Notes: generated by a model not told the origin, from the sequence alone. A stretch of 64,000 nt of DNA from an uncultured Aquimonas sp. (GCF_937888285.1 NZ_CALART010000090.1:33719-97718); one strand, 5' to 3'; positions 26,212-35,955 are shown, counted from the first letter of the stretch. A program made the numbers and translations.

Positions 26212-28992
26212 CTACTCGAAGCCGTTGGCGAACACCCGGCTCAAGTCCGGCACCTGCAGGCGGTACAGCTCCTCGCCGACCGGGCCGCGCGCGCTGAACA
26301 GCACGCGCTCGCCCACCCGCCGCAGGCCGAAGGGATTGCTGCTCGCCGGGCCCGGCGCGAGGTCGCCGCCGACGATGTCGAACAGCTGGCCGTTCAGCAG
26401 CAGACGCAGCTCGCGACCGTCGTTGACCGGCGCGCTGCGATGCGCGGCGAACACCAGGGCGCCGCTGTCCAGGGCCACCGCCTCGCGGCCGACCGCGCGC
26501 AGGGTCTGCGCGGCGCTGTCGTAGGCGCAGCGGGTGCCGGCCTCGCTGCCGTCGCTTTCGAACAGGGCGCAGCCGGGCTGCTGCGAGCTCAGCGCGCTGA
26601 AGTAGACGCGCCCGTTGGCCTGCGTCAGCACGCCGTGCAGGCTGGTGTCGCCGAATGCATTGCCGGGGCCGGCGAACAGATCGATCACGCGGCGGGTACC
26701 GGCGGCCGTGCCGTCGCTGACGTACAGCTCGCGGCCGTGGGTCGTGCTGAAGGCAGTGAAGAACACGCGCTGGCCGTCGCTGACGAAGTCCTGCGGAAAG
26801 CTCGCCGGCTGGCCCGGATTGATGTCCATCAGGCGCTGGGTGCCCTGGCCGGTGCCGTCGCTGACCCAGAGCTCCTCGCCGAAGACGCCGTCATCGGCGC
26901 GGAAGACGACGAGGTCAGGCAAACCTGGTCGCCCGCTCAGGGCGACCAGCTCGGCCGGCCGGCTCGACTCGCCGCCGGGGTAGATGTCGCGGATCAGGCT
27001 GGGCACGTCGTTGGCGTCCAACGCAAACAGCTCCATGTCGGAAGCGCCGGTCGAGGCCACGAACAGCAGGCGCGAGCCGACCGCGGCCAGCAGCCGGCGG
27101 TTGTCGAAGCACAGGCTCTGCACCCGGCGTATGCCGGGCTGGGAGAGGTCGGTCACGACCTGCGTGCCGGCGGCGGTGCCGTCGCTTCGGGCGATCTCGA
27201 TATCGCCGAAGCTGTTGCCGTCGGTGGTCACCAGGAAATAGACCCGGCCGTTGCGCTCGATGTAGCAGCTCCGCGCATCGGTGACCGCGCGCAGGCCCAG
27301 GCTCTCGGTCTGCCCCGCGGCCGTGAGGGTCGCCAGCACGCTTTGCGGACCGGTGTGCCAGAAGCGCCCGAGCCGCTCGCCGATCAGGTCGGACATCTCC
27401 GGCCGCGGCACCGGCGGCGACAGGTCCGTAGCGTCCACCTCGAAGTTGCGACGCTGGCTGCCGTCGAAGGCCGAGAGGTAGGTGCGGTCGCCGAAGTGGG
27501 CACGCACCGAAACCTGGCTGTCGCCGACCGCTGCGCGGAAGTTGCCCAGCGGCCGGGTGCCCACGCCCTGGCCGCTGCTGAACCAGGGATCGCCTTCGCT
27601 GCTGCCGCCCGGCGCATGCGCGAACATCACGGTGGCGCCGCTGCTGGCCATGACCCGGATGAAGCCGGACTCGATCAGCGCGCTGCCGCTGATGTCGAGC
27701 GTGCCGGCCGCCGTGCCGTCGCTGATCCACAGCCGCGGCAGGCCGCTCAGTGCCGGGTTCTGGAAGGCCATGAACGCGCGGGTGCCATTGCCGCTGATCA
27801 GGCGGCTGAAGCCGTTGCTGGCGGGCGGCAGGCCCTGGCTGCCGTTCACCAGCTCCTTCAGCAGGGTGGTGCCGGCGACGGTGCCGTCGCTGGCGTGCAG
27901 CTCGCGGCCCAAACCGCTGGCGAGGCCGGTGAACAGCAGGCGGTTGCCCAGGCTGATCAGCGCTTCCGGCGAATTGCTGGACAGCAGGAGGGTGCCGGCC
28001 GGAGTACCGTCGGTGACCTTGAGCTGGCTGCCGCGCGTGTAGAACAGACGGAACAGGGGCGCATTGAAGGTCAGCTGGCCCAGCCCGAAGCTGCCCGTAC
28101 TGCTGTCGAGCAGCTGGCTGCTGGCGGCGCTGTTGCCGAACACGCGCAGCTCGGACAGGTTCTGAACAAAGTCGCTGAGCACGAAGTAGGTGTTCGGCCC
28201 CAGCGCGACGAATTCGGAGATCCGCCGGTTGAGCCCGAGATCGAGCCCGCCCACGCCGCCCACCGCCGAGGGTGGCGCGGTGCTTGAGGCATAGCTCAGC
28301 AGACGCAGTTCGAAGCCACCGCTGGGCCCGACCGCCAGCAGGCAGACCTGGCTGGTGGAGCACAGCTGCACCTGGCCGGGGCTGGAGGAACTCGGCCCGG
28401 GCACCAGATCGGCTTCGAGTTGCACGATGCCGCCATTCAGCCGCCACAGCTCGCGGCCGACATCCGCGCGGGTGGCGCTGAAGAAGGTGCGCGCGACGGC
28501 GGAGCCGCCAGCACTGAAGCTCACCCGGCGAAAGGCCTCCGGCCGCGAGGAGCCCGCGCCCGGCTCGATGTCGGCCACCAGCTGCGGCGCGCTGGCACCG
28601 GCCACCAGCGACCACAGCTCGACGCCGGTGCGGCCGTCGTTGCCTGTGAAGTACAGGGTCGAGCCTTCGACGTGGAAGTTGGGCCCGATGGGAAAACCGT
28701 CGCAGCCCCCCGGGCACAGGTCGAAGAACAGGCGGGTGTTCTGCGGCGTGCCGTCGGTCTCCCACAGCTCGGTGCCGTGCTCGGCCGTGCGCTGGGTGAA
28801 CAGGTAGCGCCCGCCGAAACTGACGGCGCCACTGAACTGTCCCCCCGTGCCACCGAACTGGAACTGGTTGGGGCCGGTGTTGAAGTCCGCGCGCAGATCG
28901 ATCGCGGGCTGAGCGGCGATCGACCTGCTGCAGACGCAGGCCAGCGCCAGCAGGAACAGACGCGCGGAGGCGCTGGGATTGGCGGCAGTCAT
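26212..28992 (-). CDS. Secreted ELWxSDGT-repeat protein with FANGFE tail
   Basis: A 926-residue exported protein. ATG 28992 is chosen because it opens a signal peptide (MTAANPSASARLFLLALACVCSRSIAAQ); the frame upstream only translates a tandem repeat. The body consists of repeats with the core ELWETDGTPQNTRLFFD, WVSDGTGQGTQRLMDI and ELYVSDGTAAGTRRVIDL, the ELWxxDGT propeller-like repeat, with intervening strands such as VYFSALSSQQPG. The C-terminus is LYRLQVPDLSRVFANGFE, the Asn variant of the tail motif. No catalytic motif is seen. It is divergent from the YedI-like gene, and a 31-bp tandem array occupies the shared upstream region. Confidence 0.82.
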   Translation of the reverse strand: MTAANPSASARLFLLALACVCSRSIAAQPAIDLRADFNTGPNQFQFGGTGGQFSGAVSFGGRYLFTQRTAEHGTELWETDGTPQNTRLFFDLCPGGCDGFPIGPNFHVEGSTLYFTGNDGRTGVELWSLVAGASAPQLVADIEPGAGSSRPEAFRRVSFSAGGSAVARTFFSATRADVGRELWRLNGGIVQLEADLVPGPSSSSPGQVQLCSTSQVCLLAVGPSGGFELRLLSYASSTAPPSAVGGVGGLDLGLNRRISEFVALGPNTYFVLSDFVQNLSELRVFGNSAASSQLLDSSTGSFGLGQLTFNAPLFRLFYTRGSQLKVTDGTPAGTLLLSSNSPEALISLGNRLLFTGLASGLGRELHASDGTVAGTTLLKELVNGSQGLPPASNGFSRLISGNGTRAFMAFQNPALSGLPRLWISDGTAAGTLDISGSALIESGFIRVMASSGATVMFAHAPGGSSEGDPWFSSGQGVGTRPLGNFRAAVGDSQVSVRAHFGDRTYLSAFDGSQRRNFEVDATDLSPPVPRPEMSDLIGERLGRFWHTGPQSVLATLTAAGQTESLGLRAVTDARSCYIERNGRVYFLVTTDGNSFGDIEIARSDGTAAGTQVVTDLSQPGIRRVQSLCFDNRRLLAAVGSRLLFVASTGASDMELFALDANDVPSLIRDIYPGGESSRPAELVALSGRPGLPDLVVFRADDGVFGEELWVSDGTGQGTQRLMDINPGQPASFPQDFVSDGQRVFFTAFSTTHGRELYVSDGTAAGTRRVIDLFAGPGNAFGDTSLHGVLTQANGRVYFSALSSQQPGCALFESDGSEAGTRCAYDSAAQTLRAVGREAVALDSGALVFAAHRSAPVNDGRELRLLLNGQLFDIVGGDLAPGPASSNPFGLRRVGERVLFSARGPVGEELYRLQVPDLSRVFANGFE

Positions 28993-29041
28993 GGCAGTGC
29001 CCGGCAATGGACGCAATCCGTCCTGCAGGGGGTCACGCAAA

Positions 29042-29194
29042 ACCGCTTGCGGTTTTGCCAAACAGGAATGGCACCGCTTGCGGTTTTGCCAAACAGGAAT
29101 GGCACCGCTTGCGGTTTTGCCAAGCAGGAATGGCACCGTCGCGGTTCTGCCAATCGGGAATGGCACCGTCGCGGTTTGCCGGACAGGGAAGGGC
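29042..29194. repeat. Tandem array of five 31-bp units
   Basis: Five contiguous units start at 29042, 29073, 29104, 29135 and 29165. The first three are nearly identical and the last two are 30 bp and diverged. Each unit contains ACCG(CTT/TC)GCGGT followed by TTGCC and a purine-rich GGAATGGC. The first unit sits in a palindrome GCAAAACCGC-TT-GCGGTTTTGC. The array occupies most of the 280 bp between two divergent genes, so it overlaps the likely promoters. There are no spacers, so it is not a CRISPR array. Confidence 0.85.
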
Positions 29195-29273
29195 GCTTCA
29201 CCACGCCCCGTCACATCCGCCGCCACGGCACTACACTGCGCGCCTTCCTCACACGATCTCCACGCCCCAGACC

Positions 29274-30185
29274 ATGGCCGGATCCAGCCTCTTCGCCCTG
29301 ATCGACGACATCGCCAGCCTGCTCGACGACGTCGCCGCGATGACCAAGCTCGCCACCAAGAAGACCGCCGGCGTGCTCGGCGACGATCTCGCGCTCAACG
29401 CACAACAGGTGACCGGCGTGCGCGCCGAGCGCGAGCTGCCGGTGGTGTGGGCGGTGGCGAAAGGTTCGATGGTGAACAAGGCGATCCTGGTGCCGGCCGC
29501 GCTGGCGATCAGCGCCTTCCTGCCCTGGGCGATCCTGCCCCTGCTGATGCTGGGCGGCGCCTTCCTGTGCTTCGAAGGCGTCGAGAAGCTGGTGCACAAG
29601 TGGCTGCACCGCGCCGAGGTCGAGGTCGAGCAGCAGGCGCGACTCGTGGCCGTGGCCGATCCCGAAATCGACCTGGTGGCGATGGAGCGCGACAAGATCA
29701 AGGGCGCGATCCGCACCGATTTCGTGCTCTCGGCCGAGATCATCGTGATCGCGCTGGGCACGGTCGCCGCTGCCAGCTTCAGCCGCCAGCTCGGCACGCT
29801 CGTGGGCATCTCGCTGGTGATGACGATCGGCGTCTACGGTCTGGTCGCCGGCATCGTCAAGCTCGACGACCTCGGCCTGTACCTGACCCAGCGCGCGTCC
29901 GCGGCCAAGCGTGCGATCGGCCGCGGCATCCTCGCCGCCGCGCCCTGGCTGATGAAGTTCCTGTCGGTGGCCGGTACCGCCGCGATGTTCCTGGTCGGTG
30001 GCGGCATCCTCGTCCACGGCATCGGCCCCCTGCACCACTGGGTGCAGGCGACGATGCCCGCGCTCGGCGGCTTCGCGCTGCCGGCCGAGATGGGCATCAA
30101 CGCCGGCGTCGGCATCGCCGCCGGCGCGGTGCTGGTGGCGCTGTGGATGGGCGTGCAGAAGCTGCGCGGCGGCACGGCGCACTGA
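29274..30185 (+). CDS. yedI: YedI/DUF808-family inner-membrane protein
   Basis: A 303-residue protein, the same length class as E. coli YedI. The N-terminus SSLFALIDDIASLLDDVAAMTKLATKKTAGVLGDDLALNAQQV is the DUF808 signature. It has about six hydrophobic segments, including AILVPAALAISAFLPWAILPLLMLGGAFL, FVLSAEIIVIALGTVAAASF, ISLVMTIGVYGLVAGIVKL and the final GINAGVGIAAGAVLVALWMGV. The function of the family is not established. ATG 29274 is followed at once by the conserved N-terminus. A perfect hairpin 17 bp after the stop separates it from the convergent secreted-protein gene. Confidence 0.92.
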   Translation: MAGSSLFALIDDIASLLDDVAAMTKLATKKTAGVLGDDLALNAQQVTGVRAERELPVVWAVAKGSMVNKAILVPAALAISAFLPWAILPLLMLGGAFLCFEGVEKLVHKWLHRAEVEVEQQARLVAVADPEIDLVAMERDKIKGAIRTDFVLSAEIIVIALGTVAAASFSRQLGTLVGISLVMTIGVYGLVAGIVKLDDLGLYLTQRASAAKRAIGRGILAAAPWLMKFLSVAGTAAMFLVGGGILVHGIGPLHHWVQATMPALGGFALPAEMGINAGVGIAAGAVLVALWMGVQKLRGGTAH

Positions 30186-30202
30186 AAGTCCGCGCGCCAT
30201 AC

Positions 30203-30235
30203 CCAGGCAAGGCTGGATTCTTCAGCCTTGCCTGG
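30203..30235. terminator. Bidirectional hairpin between convergent genes
   Basis: A 13-bp perfect stem CCAGGCAAGGCTG with a 7-base loop is centred between the stops of the YedI-like gene (30185) and the large secreted protein (30245). It lacks a long T tract on either side. Its position between convergent genes supports a two-way terminator. Confidence 0.7.
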
Positions 30236-30244
30236 ACGGGTGCT

Positions 30245-33200
30245 CTAGCGCTCCGGCGCCTGCATGACATAGCCCGCCGCGGGCGCCGCCGGCGGCTCGT
30301 CGATGCGCTCGAAGCCGTCGGCGAATACCGCCGTCGGCGCGCGCGCATCGCGCACCGCCACCGCGGCGGGGCCGGGGGCGGATTCGATGCCCGCGTCGCT
30401 CAGGGCGGTGACCCGATACCAGTCGGTACGGCCATCGCCGCCAGTGAGGTCGATGAAGGCCGGCACGAAGCTGGAGCCCACCGGGGTCCAGTCCTGGCTG
30501 CCGTCAGCGGCCGGCGGATTGGCCCGCCAGATGCGCCAGGCGCTGATGCGCGGATCGCTCGCGGCCGGCCATTCCAGCAGCACGTGGCGGTCGCGCTGGC
30601 GCACTTCGACCTCGGGCAGGCCGGGCACTTCGAGCGCGCCGATGTCGGCGCTGCCGAGGTCGTTGGCGCCGTCGGCATCCGCCTGGGTGCCGAGCTGCAC
30701 GCGCACGAACAGGCGGCGGGTTTCGTCGCGACTGAACTGCGCGGGCACCGCCGCATCCAGATCGACCAGGGCCTGGCCACCGGGGCCGAAGGCGCTGAGA
30801 TCGGTGCGGCCGGCGAACTCGCCGACGCCGGGTTCAGCGTCCCAGGCCGCCTCGATGCGCAGCGCTTCGCCACCGCCCCCGCCCTGCCAGGGCTTGCCGC
30901 GGGCGCGCAGGGCGACCTGCACGCGGATCGTGCCGCCGGGCTGCAGCACGGTATCCACCGGCAGCACGGCTTCCACCGCGAAGTCGGGCGCGTCGGCCAG
31001 GCTGACCAGCTGCAGGCTGCCCTCGACCGGCGTGCTCTTCAGGCTCGGCCGCAGCGGCTCGAAGGCCAGACTCTTCTCGAAGGCGGCGACGTTGAACACC
31101 GGCGCGGCGCTGACGTCGGCAAGCGCGAGCAGGCCCTGGGTGGCCGGGTTCTGCGCCAGCACCGGGTTCATCCACAGGCCGGCGCCGTCGCCCAAGGTGA
31201 GCAGGGACGCGGGTGCGGCGTCGAAGCGCGGCACCACGCTGACCAGGCTGCCGGTGCCGGCGAGCATGCCGATCGGGTCGCCGGGGGCCGCGCGCAGGCC
31301 CTGCGCGTTCGGGCTGAAGCCCAGCCCGCGGAAAGCCAGCTGCACGTCGCCGCTGGCGGTGCGCAGCAGGGTCGGCGCTTCGGCGCGCAGGCCGCGCCCC
31401 AGCGCATCGGTCTGGCGCTGGCTGGCAAAGCTGCAGCTGTTGCTGCTGCAGGTGCCAAGCGCACTCCACAGCTCGGCCTGGTTGCCGATCTGCGCCGCCC
31501 CGCCCGGGTGTGCGGTGAACGCCAGCACCGGCCGGCCCTGCGCATCGCTGGCCAGCGACTGCCAGACCACACCCTCGGGCGCGCCACCGACCGGCGCCGG
31601 CACGCCGCCGGGCAGCACGCGGTACATCAGCTGGCGCGTCGCCTGCGCGGCCAGGCTGCGGCCGCTGGCGCGGGTGAAGCTGACGATCGGCACGCCGCCG
31701 GCATAGGTCGCACGCGCGTGCATGTCGCTGCCCGCACCGGGTTCGGCGACGCGCGCCGGCGCGGTCCAGGCGCCGTTGCGGAAGAAGGCGTGCCAGACCT
31801 CGAAGCGGAAGCCGAAGACATCGGCGCCGGCGTCACGCGTCCACACCGCCAGCACTTCGCCTCCGGCCGGGCAGCCGCTGGCGCCTGCTGGACAGGTGGC
31901 GAGGCTGACCTGCCCTTCGCCTCCGGCACCCGGCGGCGTGAGGTTCTGCGCGGCACCCCAGCTACCGTTCTGCAGCCGACGGAACACCAGATGCCGGCTC
32001 GCGGTGGCGGCCTGCAGGCTGGAGGCGCGGAAGGCGCTCTCCGTCAGCGGCGAGCGCTCGTACACCAGCACCGCCTGCCCGGGTGCGTGATAGGCCAGCT
32101 GCGGCGCGCTGGCGCCGACCACAGCGCCGAGATCGACCGGCGCGGCGAAGCCGCCGCCCTGCCACGGCCGGAACTGCACCCGACCCTCGCGCGCCTCGGC
32201 CAGGCCGCCCTGACCCAGCGCATCGAAAGCCGCGCTGACCGGCGCCAGCCGGGTGATGCCCAGGGCCGCCAGCCGCGTCGAGGCCTCGTATTTCGCGCTG
32301 CCCAGGGGCGGGATCTGGCAGCTGTTGTTCGGCTCGCGCTCGTCGATCGGCACCGCGGTGTCGCCGAACTCCACGCACAGCGGACACAGGCCGACGCTGA
32401 CGTCGTAGCGCACCTGCATGCGGAAGCGGAAGCAAGGTTCGCTCTGCTCGGGATCGAGCCGGCCGTTCACCACCGTCACCGGCATCGCCACGCCAAAGCT
32501 CGGGGTGAAGCCGGCGGTCATGTCGACCAGGCCGAGCACCGCGCTGAAGTTGAAGAAGGCATCGATGGCGCCCCCCACCGAGGGCTGGGTCTTCAGCAGG
32601 CTCGACAGCTGGCCGGTTTCGAGATCCAGCTCGGCCTGCATCTGCACCAGCAGATCGGCCCAGAAGCGGGCGTCGATGCCGAAGGTGGCGGCGGCGATCG
32701 GCGGCACGCCCCAGGCGAAACGGAACACGGGTATCCAGCCGGTATCGAGGATGCGTTCAGGCCCGATCGTCTCGCTGTAGGCGAGGCCTGACCGGGTCGC
32801 ACTGCGCGGCTCGGCCTCGCGATTGACCGTGCGGTTCTCGCTCTCGCCCGTCCGCAGGAAGCTGGTCTGGCCATTGGCGTCGACATTGCTGCGGAGCTCC
32901 TCCTTGCCCTGGCTGCGGTTCTGCAGCGTCGGCATGCCCTGCGGCGGCGTGGCGTCCACCGCCACCGGCTCGGGCCGCACGGTCATCCGCAGCTCGGCGC
33001 GCGCTGGCGTCCACTGCGCGAGGCTGCGGCTCAGCATGTCCTCTGGCGGCTGCCGCCACCACGGCGGCGGCGGCTGCGTCTCCAGCTTGAAGCGGTACTC
33101 GCCGAAGGCACTGGCCGGCGTGCCCTGCACGCGGATGCGATAGCGCTCCACGCCCCAGGGGCTGCGGTGGAAGCCCGGCAGATTGACCTCGAACTCGGTG

Positions 33201-35125
33201 TCACCAGGCCCTGCGCAGGCTTGGGAAGGCCGGACCGGGAAGCTGCCGATCGTCTGCTCGACCCACTGGTTCTGCGTGTTGCGCACCCACTTCGACAGCA
33301 GGGCCGACTGCACCACGCCGAACAGGCCCTGATCGAGGGTGAAGCGGACCGGCAGGTCACCGGCGATGTTCAGGCCCTGCGCATCATTGAAGGCGCTGCC
33401 CGGGAAGGTGGTGATCGGGCCCCAGGTCGCGAGGCCGGCGGCGTCGGCGCTGCGCGGGAGTCCGCCGATGTCGGGATCGAGCGGCAGGCTGATGCTGCCG
33501 CTGTACGGGCGCATGGTGTAGATCAGCAGCGGGTTGAAGCCCAGCGGGTTGGTGCACTGGAAGTACTCCAGCGAATCACCACCGCAGAAGGTGCCGCCGT
33601 TGTGCTGGTAGATGACCGGATACTCGATGCCCTGCGCGATGCCGCCGTTGGCATTCGCGGTGTAGCCCACGGTGAGGCCCGAGGCGCGGATCAGGATCAG
33701 GCTTTCCAGCGGTTCGTTGTCGCCGGGGCCAGAGCCGTTGCCATCGTTCCATTGCCGTCCGACATGTGCGGCCACCGCCGCGATCAGTTCGGTACGGTCC
33801 AGCACGACGGTGACCTCGCCATTGGCATCGGTCTCGCCGCGCCAGAGCGTCAGCGGACACTGTCCGGTGATGCGCGCATACAGGGCCGGCGCGGTCTGCT
33901 GCAGGATCGTCCCGATCTGGGCCGGGTTGCGCAGGACCATGCCGGCGCTTGAGGTCGTCGTCGGCAGGGCGCTGCTGGCATTCAGGCCGCCCGGTCCGCG
34001 CGCTTCCTCGGGCGGCAGGATGCTGCCGACATTGCCGTCGACGGTGACGATGCCGCCCTGGATCGGCTGGCCATCGGGCGTACGCAGGCGCAGCCGGAAC
34101 TGCACCGGATCGTCCGGCCCCGGCAGGTTGACGGCGCCGCCGGGAAAGCTGAAAGGCCCGCGGCTCGGGCCGCGGGTCGGGGGCCGCTCGGGCTCGGTGA
34201 AGACGATATCGGTCTGACCCTGGCCGGTGGCGCCGAAGTGCACCGGCAGGCCGCTCCAGGTCGAGCGCAGCCAGCCGCGGATGGCGAAGCTGCCGTCGGC
34301 ACCGACCGCACCGCGACCGTCATCGAGCGGCAGCACGCGGCCATCCGGCAGGCGCAGATTGATGCGCGCGCGCAGGCCAACCGGGCTGCCCTGGCGCAGC
34401 TCCAGCCGGCCGCTGACGGTGAATGCCTCACCGATGCGCAGGCTCGCCGGCAGGCCGGCCAGGTTCAGCACCCGCGCCGGGCCGCTGAAGCCCGCAGCCA
34501 GCACGCGCACGCTGCCATCGCCGGCGGCGATCACCTGCGCGCCCTCGAGCTGTTCGACGCGCAGGCTGGCGCTGCCGCCGGTCGGCGTCGCCGAAGGCAG
34601 GCGCAGATCCACCGCTGCCGTCGCTGCGCCGCCCGCGAGCAGCTGGGGGCCGAACACCCGCTGGCCGTTGATGCGCAGCACGGTCGGCGCGGCACGCAGG
34701 CCGTTCAGGGCGACCCGCAGTGGATCGCCGGGGCGCAGCGCATCCGGCGTCGCGCTGACGCCGAGCGGCGCACCCACGGTCAGCGCGCGGCTAAAGACCT
34801 GCGCACCGCTGCCGTTGTCGTCCAGCGTGAGCGTGTAGCTGCCCGGAGCGATCGCGCCCAGCGTCAGCGTGCCGCGCACGCTGCCGTCAGCGGCCGTGTT
34901 CAGCACCCCCGACTGCAGCAGCACCGCGCCCACCGTGCGCAGGCGGAAGCGGTAGCTGCCGGCCGCAGGCGGCAGCGCCGCCACGCTGAGCGTGGACTGC
35001 GGCGTCGGCAGGGCCGGCGTCACCGCGATCTGCGCCAGCACCGGGCCGGCCAGCACGGCGAGCAGGAGAATCAGCAGGCCGCGCGCGAGGCGCGGGCCGG
35101 ATCTGCGTGGACGGACTGCATGCAT
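30245..35125 (-). CDS. Very large secreted protein with sialidase-like propeller, Fn3-like module and FADGFE motif
   Basis: A 1626-residue exported protein; ATG 35125 opens a signal peptide (RLARGLLILLLAVLAGPVLAQ). The first third consists of beta-sandwich-like modules (for example LRPGDPLRVALNGLRAAPTVLRING, TPDGQPIQGGIVTVDGNVG). The middle has few recognisable motifs. Residues about 1000-1400 resemble a sialidase/exo-alpha propeller built from strands such as APQLAYHAPGQAVLVYER and LASDAQGRPVLAFT. Near 1505-1595 is a fibronectin-III-like module (LPEVEVRQRDRHVLLEWPAA to DWYRVTALSDAGIESAPG). FADGFE follows, but with a 22-residue extension ending VMQAPER. No catalytic Asp-box set is confirmed. 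A surface or extracellular adhesive role is plausible. Confidence 0.78.
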   Translation of the reverse strand: MHAVRPRRSGPRLARGLLILLLAVLAGPVLAQIAVTPALPTPQSTLSVAALPPAAGSYRFRLRTVGAVLLQSGVLNTAADGSVRGTLTLGAIAPGSYTLTLDDNGSGAQVFSRALTVGAPLGVSATPDALRPGDPLRVALNGLRAAPTVLRINGQRVFGPQLLAGGAATAAVDLRLPSATPTGGSASLRVEQLEGAQVIAAGDGSVRVLAAGFSGPARVLNLAGLPASLRIGEAFTVSGRLELRQGSPVGLRARINLRLPDGRVLPLDDGRGAVGADGSFAIRGWLRSTWSGLPVHFGATGQGQTDIVFTEPERPPTRGPSRGPFSFPGGAVNLPGPDDPVQFRLRLRTPDGQPIQGGIVTVDGNVGSILPPEEARGPGGLNASSALPTTTSSAGMVLRNPAQIGTILQQTAPALYARITGQCPLTLWRGETDANGEVTVVLDRTELIAAVAAHVGRQWNDGNGSGPGDNEPLESLILIRASGLTVGYTANANGGIAQGIEYPVIYQHNGGTFCGGDSLEYFQCTNPLGFNPLLIYTMRPYSGSISLPLDPDIGGLPRSADAAGLATWGPITTFPGSAFNDAQGLNIAGDLPVRFTLDQGLFGVVQSALLSKWVRNTQNQWVEQTIGSFPVRPSQACAGPGDTEFEVNLPGFHRSPWGVERYRIRVQGTPASAFGEYRFKLETQPPPPWWRQPPEDMLSRSLAQWTPARAELRMTVRPEPVAVDATPPQGMPTLQNRSQGKEELRSNVDANGQTSFLRTGESENRTVNREAEPRSATRSGLAYSETIGPERILDTGWIPVFRFAWGVPPIAAATFGIDARFWADLLVQMQAELDLETGQLSSLLKTQPSVGGAIDAFFNFSAVLGLVDMTAGFTPSFGVAMPVTVVNGRLDPEQSEPCFRFRMQVRYDVSVGLCPLCVEFGDTAVPIDEREPNNSCQIPPLGSAKYEASTRLAALGITRLAPVSAAFDALGQGGLAEAREGRVQFRPWQGGGFAAPVDLGAVVGASAPQLAYHAPGQAVLVYERSPLTESAFRASSLQAATASRHLVFRRLQNGSWGAAQNLTPPGAGGEGQVSLATCPAGASGCPAGGEVLAVWTRDAGADVFGFRFEVWHAFFRNGAWTAPARVAEPGAGSDMHARATYAGGVPIVSFTRASGRSLAAQATRQLMYRVLPGGVPAPVGGAPEGVVWQSLASDAQGRPVLAFTAHPGGAAQIGNQAELWSALGTCSSNSCSFASQRQTDALGRGLRAEAPTLLRTASGDVQLAFRGLGFSPNAQGLRAAPGDPIGMLAGTGSLVSVVPRFDAAPASLLTLGDGAGLWMNPVLAQNPATQGLLALADVSAAPVFNVAAFEKSLAFEPLRPSLKSTPVEGSLQLVSLADAPDFAVEAVLPVDTVLQPGGTIRVQVALRARGKPWQGGGGGEALRIEAAWDAEPGVGEFAGRTDLSAFGPGGQALVDLDAAVPAQFSRDETRRLFVRVQLGTQADADGANDLGSADIGALEVPGLPEVEVRQRDRHVLLEWPAASDPRISAWRIWRANPPAADGSQDWTPVGSSFVPAFIDLTGGDGRTDWYRVTALSDAGIESAPGPAAVAVRDARAPTAVFADGFERIDEPPAAPAAGYVMQAPER

Positions 35126-35205
35126 GGTCGTCGCTCCGGGCCCCCATGGCCGCTCGCATGCAGGAATGCGGCCAGAGGGGGAAAGCGAACGCCGACGCGG
35201 CATAG

Positions 35206-35340
35206 GGTGGGCCCTGGCCCACCATGAGCTGGACCTTCGCCACACCCACGCGCGCGCGCGCTCGCACCAGCGGCGACGCCAGGCCTGTCGACGAACGCAG
35301 GCATCGGCATGTTCCAGGCCACGGTGGGCCAGGGCCCACC
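35206..35340. repeat. Inverted pair of GGTGGGCC-NN-GGCCCACC palindromes
   Basis: Two copies (35206-35223 and 35323-35340) face each other, so the unit runs from ATAGGGTGGGCC to GGCCCACCCTAT. The right copy directly abuts the sigma factor gene: its flanking CTA is the complement of that gene's TAG stop. A run of alternating CG lies between the copies. Confidence 0.85.
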
Positions 35341-35955
35341 CTATGCGGGCTTCGGATCGCCGATCCGCGATGCCGGGGCCTGCGCCTCCGCCGCGCTGGC
35401 CATGCGGGCGATCGCGCGGTTCAGCTTCATGCGCACACCGTCCGGCGTCTCGCCGAGTTCGGCGGCGATCTCGGCGAAGCTCATGCCGAACTCGAAACGC
35501 ATCAGCACCAGCGCGCGGTGGGCGGGTTCCAGCCGCTGCAGTGACTGTTCATAGGCCAGCCAGTCTTCGGGATCGACCTCGGCGGCCGGCAGCGCGGCCG
35601 AGGCCGAGGCCGCGGCATCGTCCTCGCCGCCCGGGCCCAGCACCGGCGAGGCGCCCTGCCGGCGCAGGGTTTCGCGCAGGGCATTGATCAGCACGGTGCG
35701 CAGGTAGGCGAAGAAGTCGCCCGGCGACTCGGTGCGGATCTGCGGCAGGCGCTCCAGCACGCGCAGCCAGGTGATCTGCAGCAGGTCGGCTGTGTCCTGC
35801 TGATGCCGCAGCAGCTGCGGCACGCGGCCGCGGGCGAAACGCTGCAGCAGCGGCCCGACCCGCGCCACCAGGGCCGAGCGCGCCGCCGCATCGCCATCGC
35901 GGATGCGGTGCAACAGAAAGCCGGTGGTGTGGCCGGAGCCGCTCGATTCACCCAT
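35341..35955 (-). CDS. ECF-type RNA polymerase sigma factor
   Basis: About 204 residues from ATG 35955, the most likely start because region 2 begins soon after it. Region 2 has HRIRDGDAAARSALVARVGPLLQRFARGRVP and DTADLLQITWLRVLERLPQI; region 2.4 is FFAYLRTVLINALRETLRRQG. After an acidic linker, region 4 is LAYEQSLQRLEPAHRALVLMRFEFGMSFAEIAAELGETPDGVRMKLNRAIARM. It resembles planctomycete-type ECF sigmas such as TIGR02984. No anti-sigma factor is adjacent. Upstream lie the two DUF1566 genes and downstream the very large secreted protein, all on the same strand. The stop codon TAG is formed by the palindromic repeat boundary. Confidence 0.87.
   Translation of the reverse strand: MGESSGSGHTTGFLLHRIRDGDAAARSALVARVGPLLQRFARGRVPQLLRHQQDTADLLQITWLRVLERLPQIRTESPGDFFAYLRTVLINALRETLRRQGASPVLGPGGEDDAAASASAALPAAEVDPEDWLAYEQSLQRLEPAHRALVLMRFEFGMSFAEIAAELGETPDGVRMKLNRAIARMASAAEAQAPASRIGDPKPA

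Noticed and set aside
29042..29194. CRISPR array
   Set aside because: Units are contiguous with no unique spacers and no cas genes are in the window; it is a simple tandem array.
28993..29226. N-terminal extension of the ELWxxDGT protein
   Set aside because: The extension only translates the 31-bp tandem array, and the signal peptide begins at ATG 28992.
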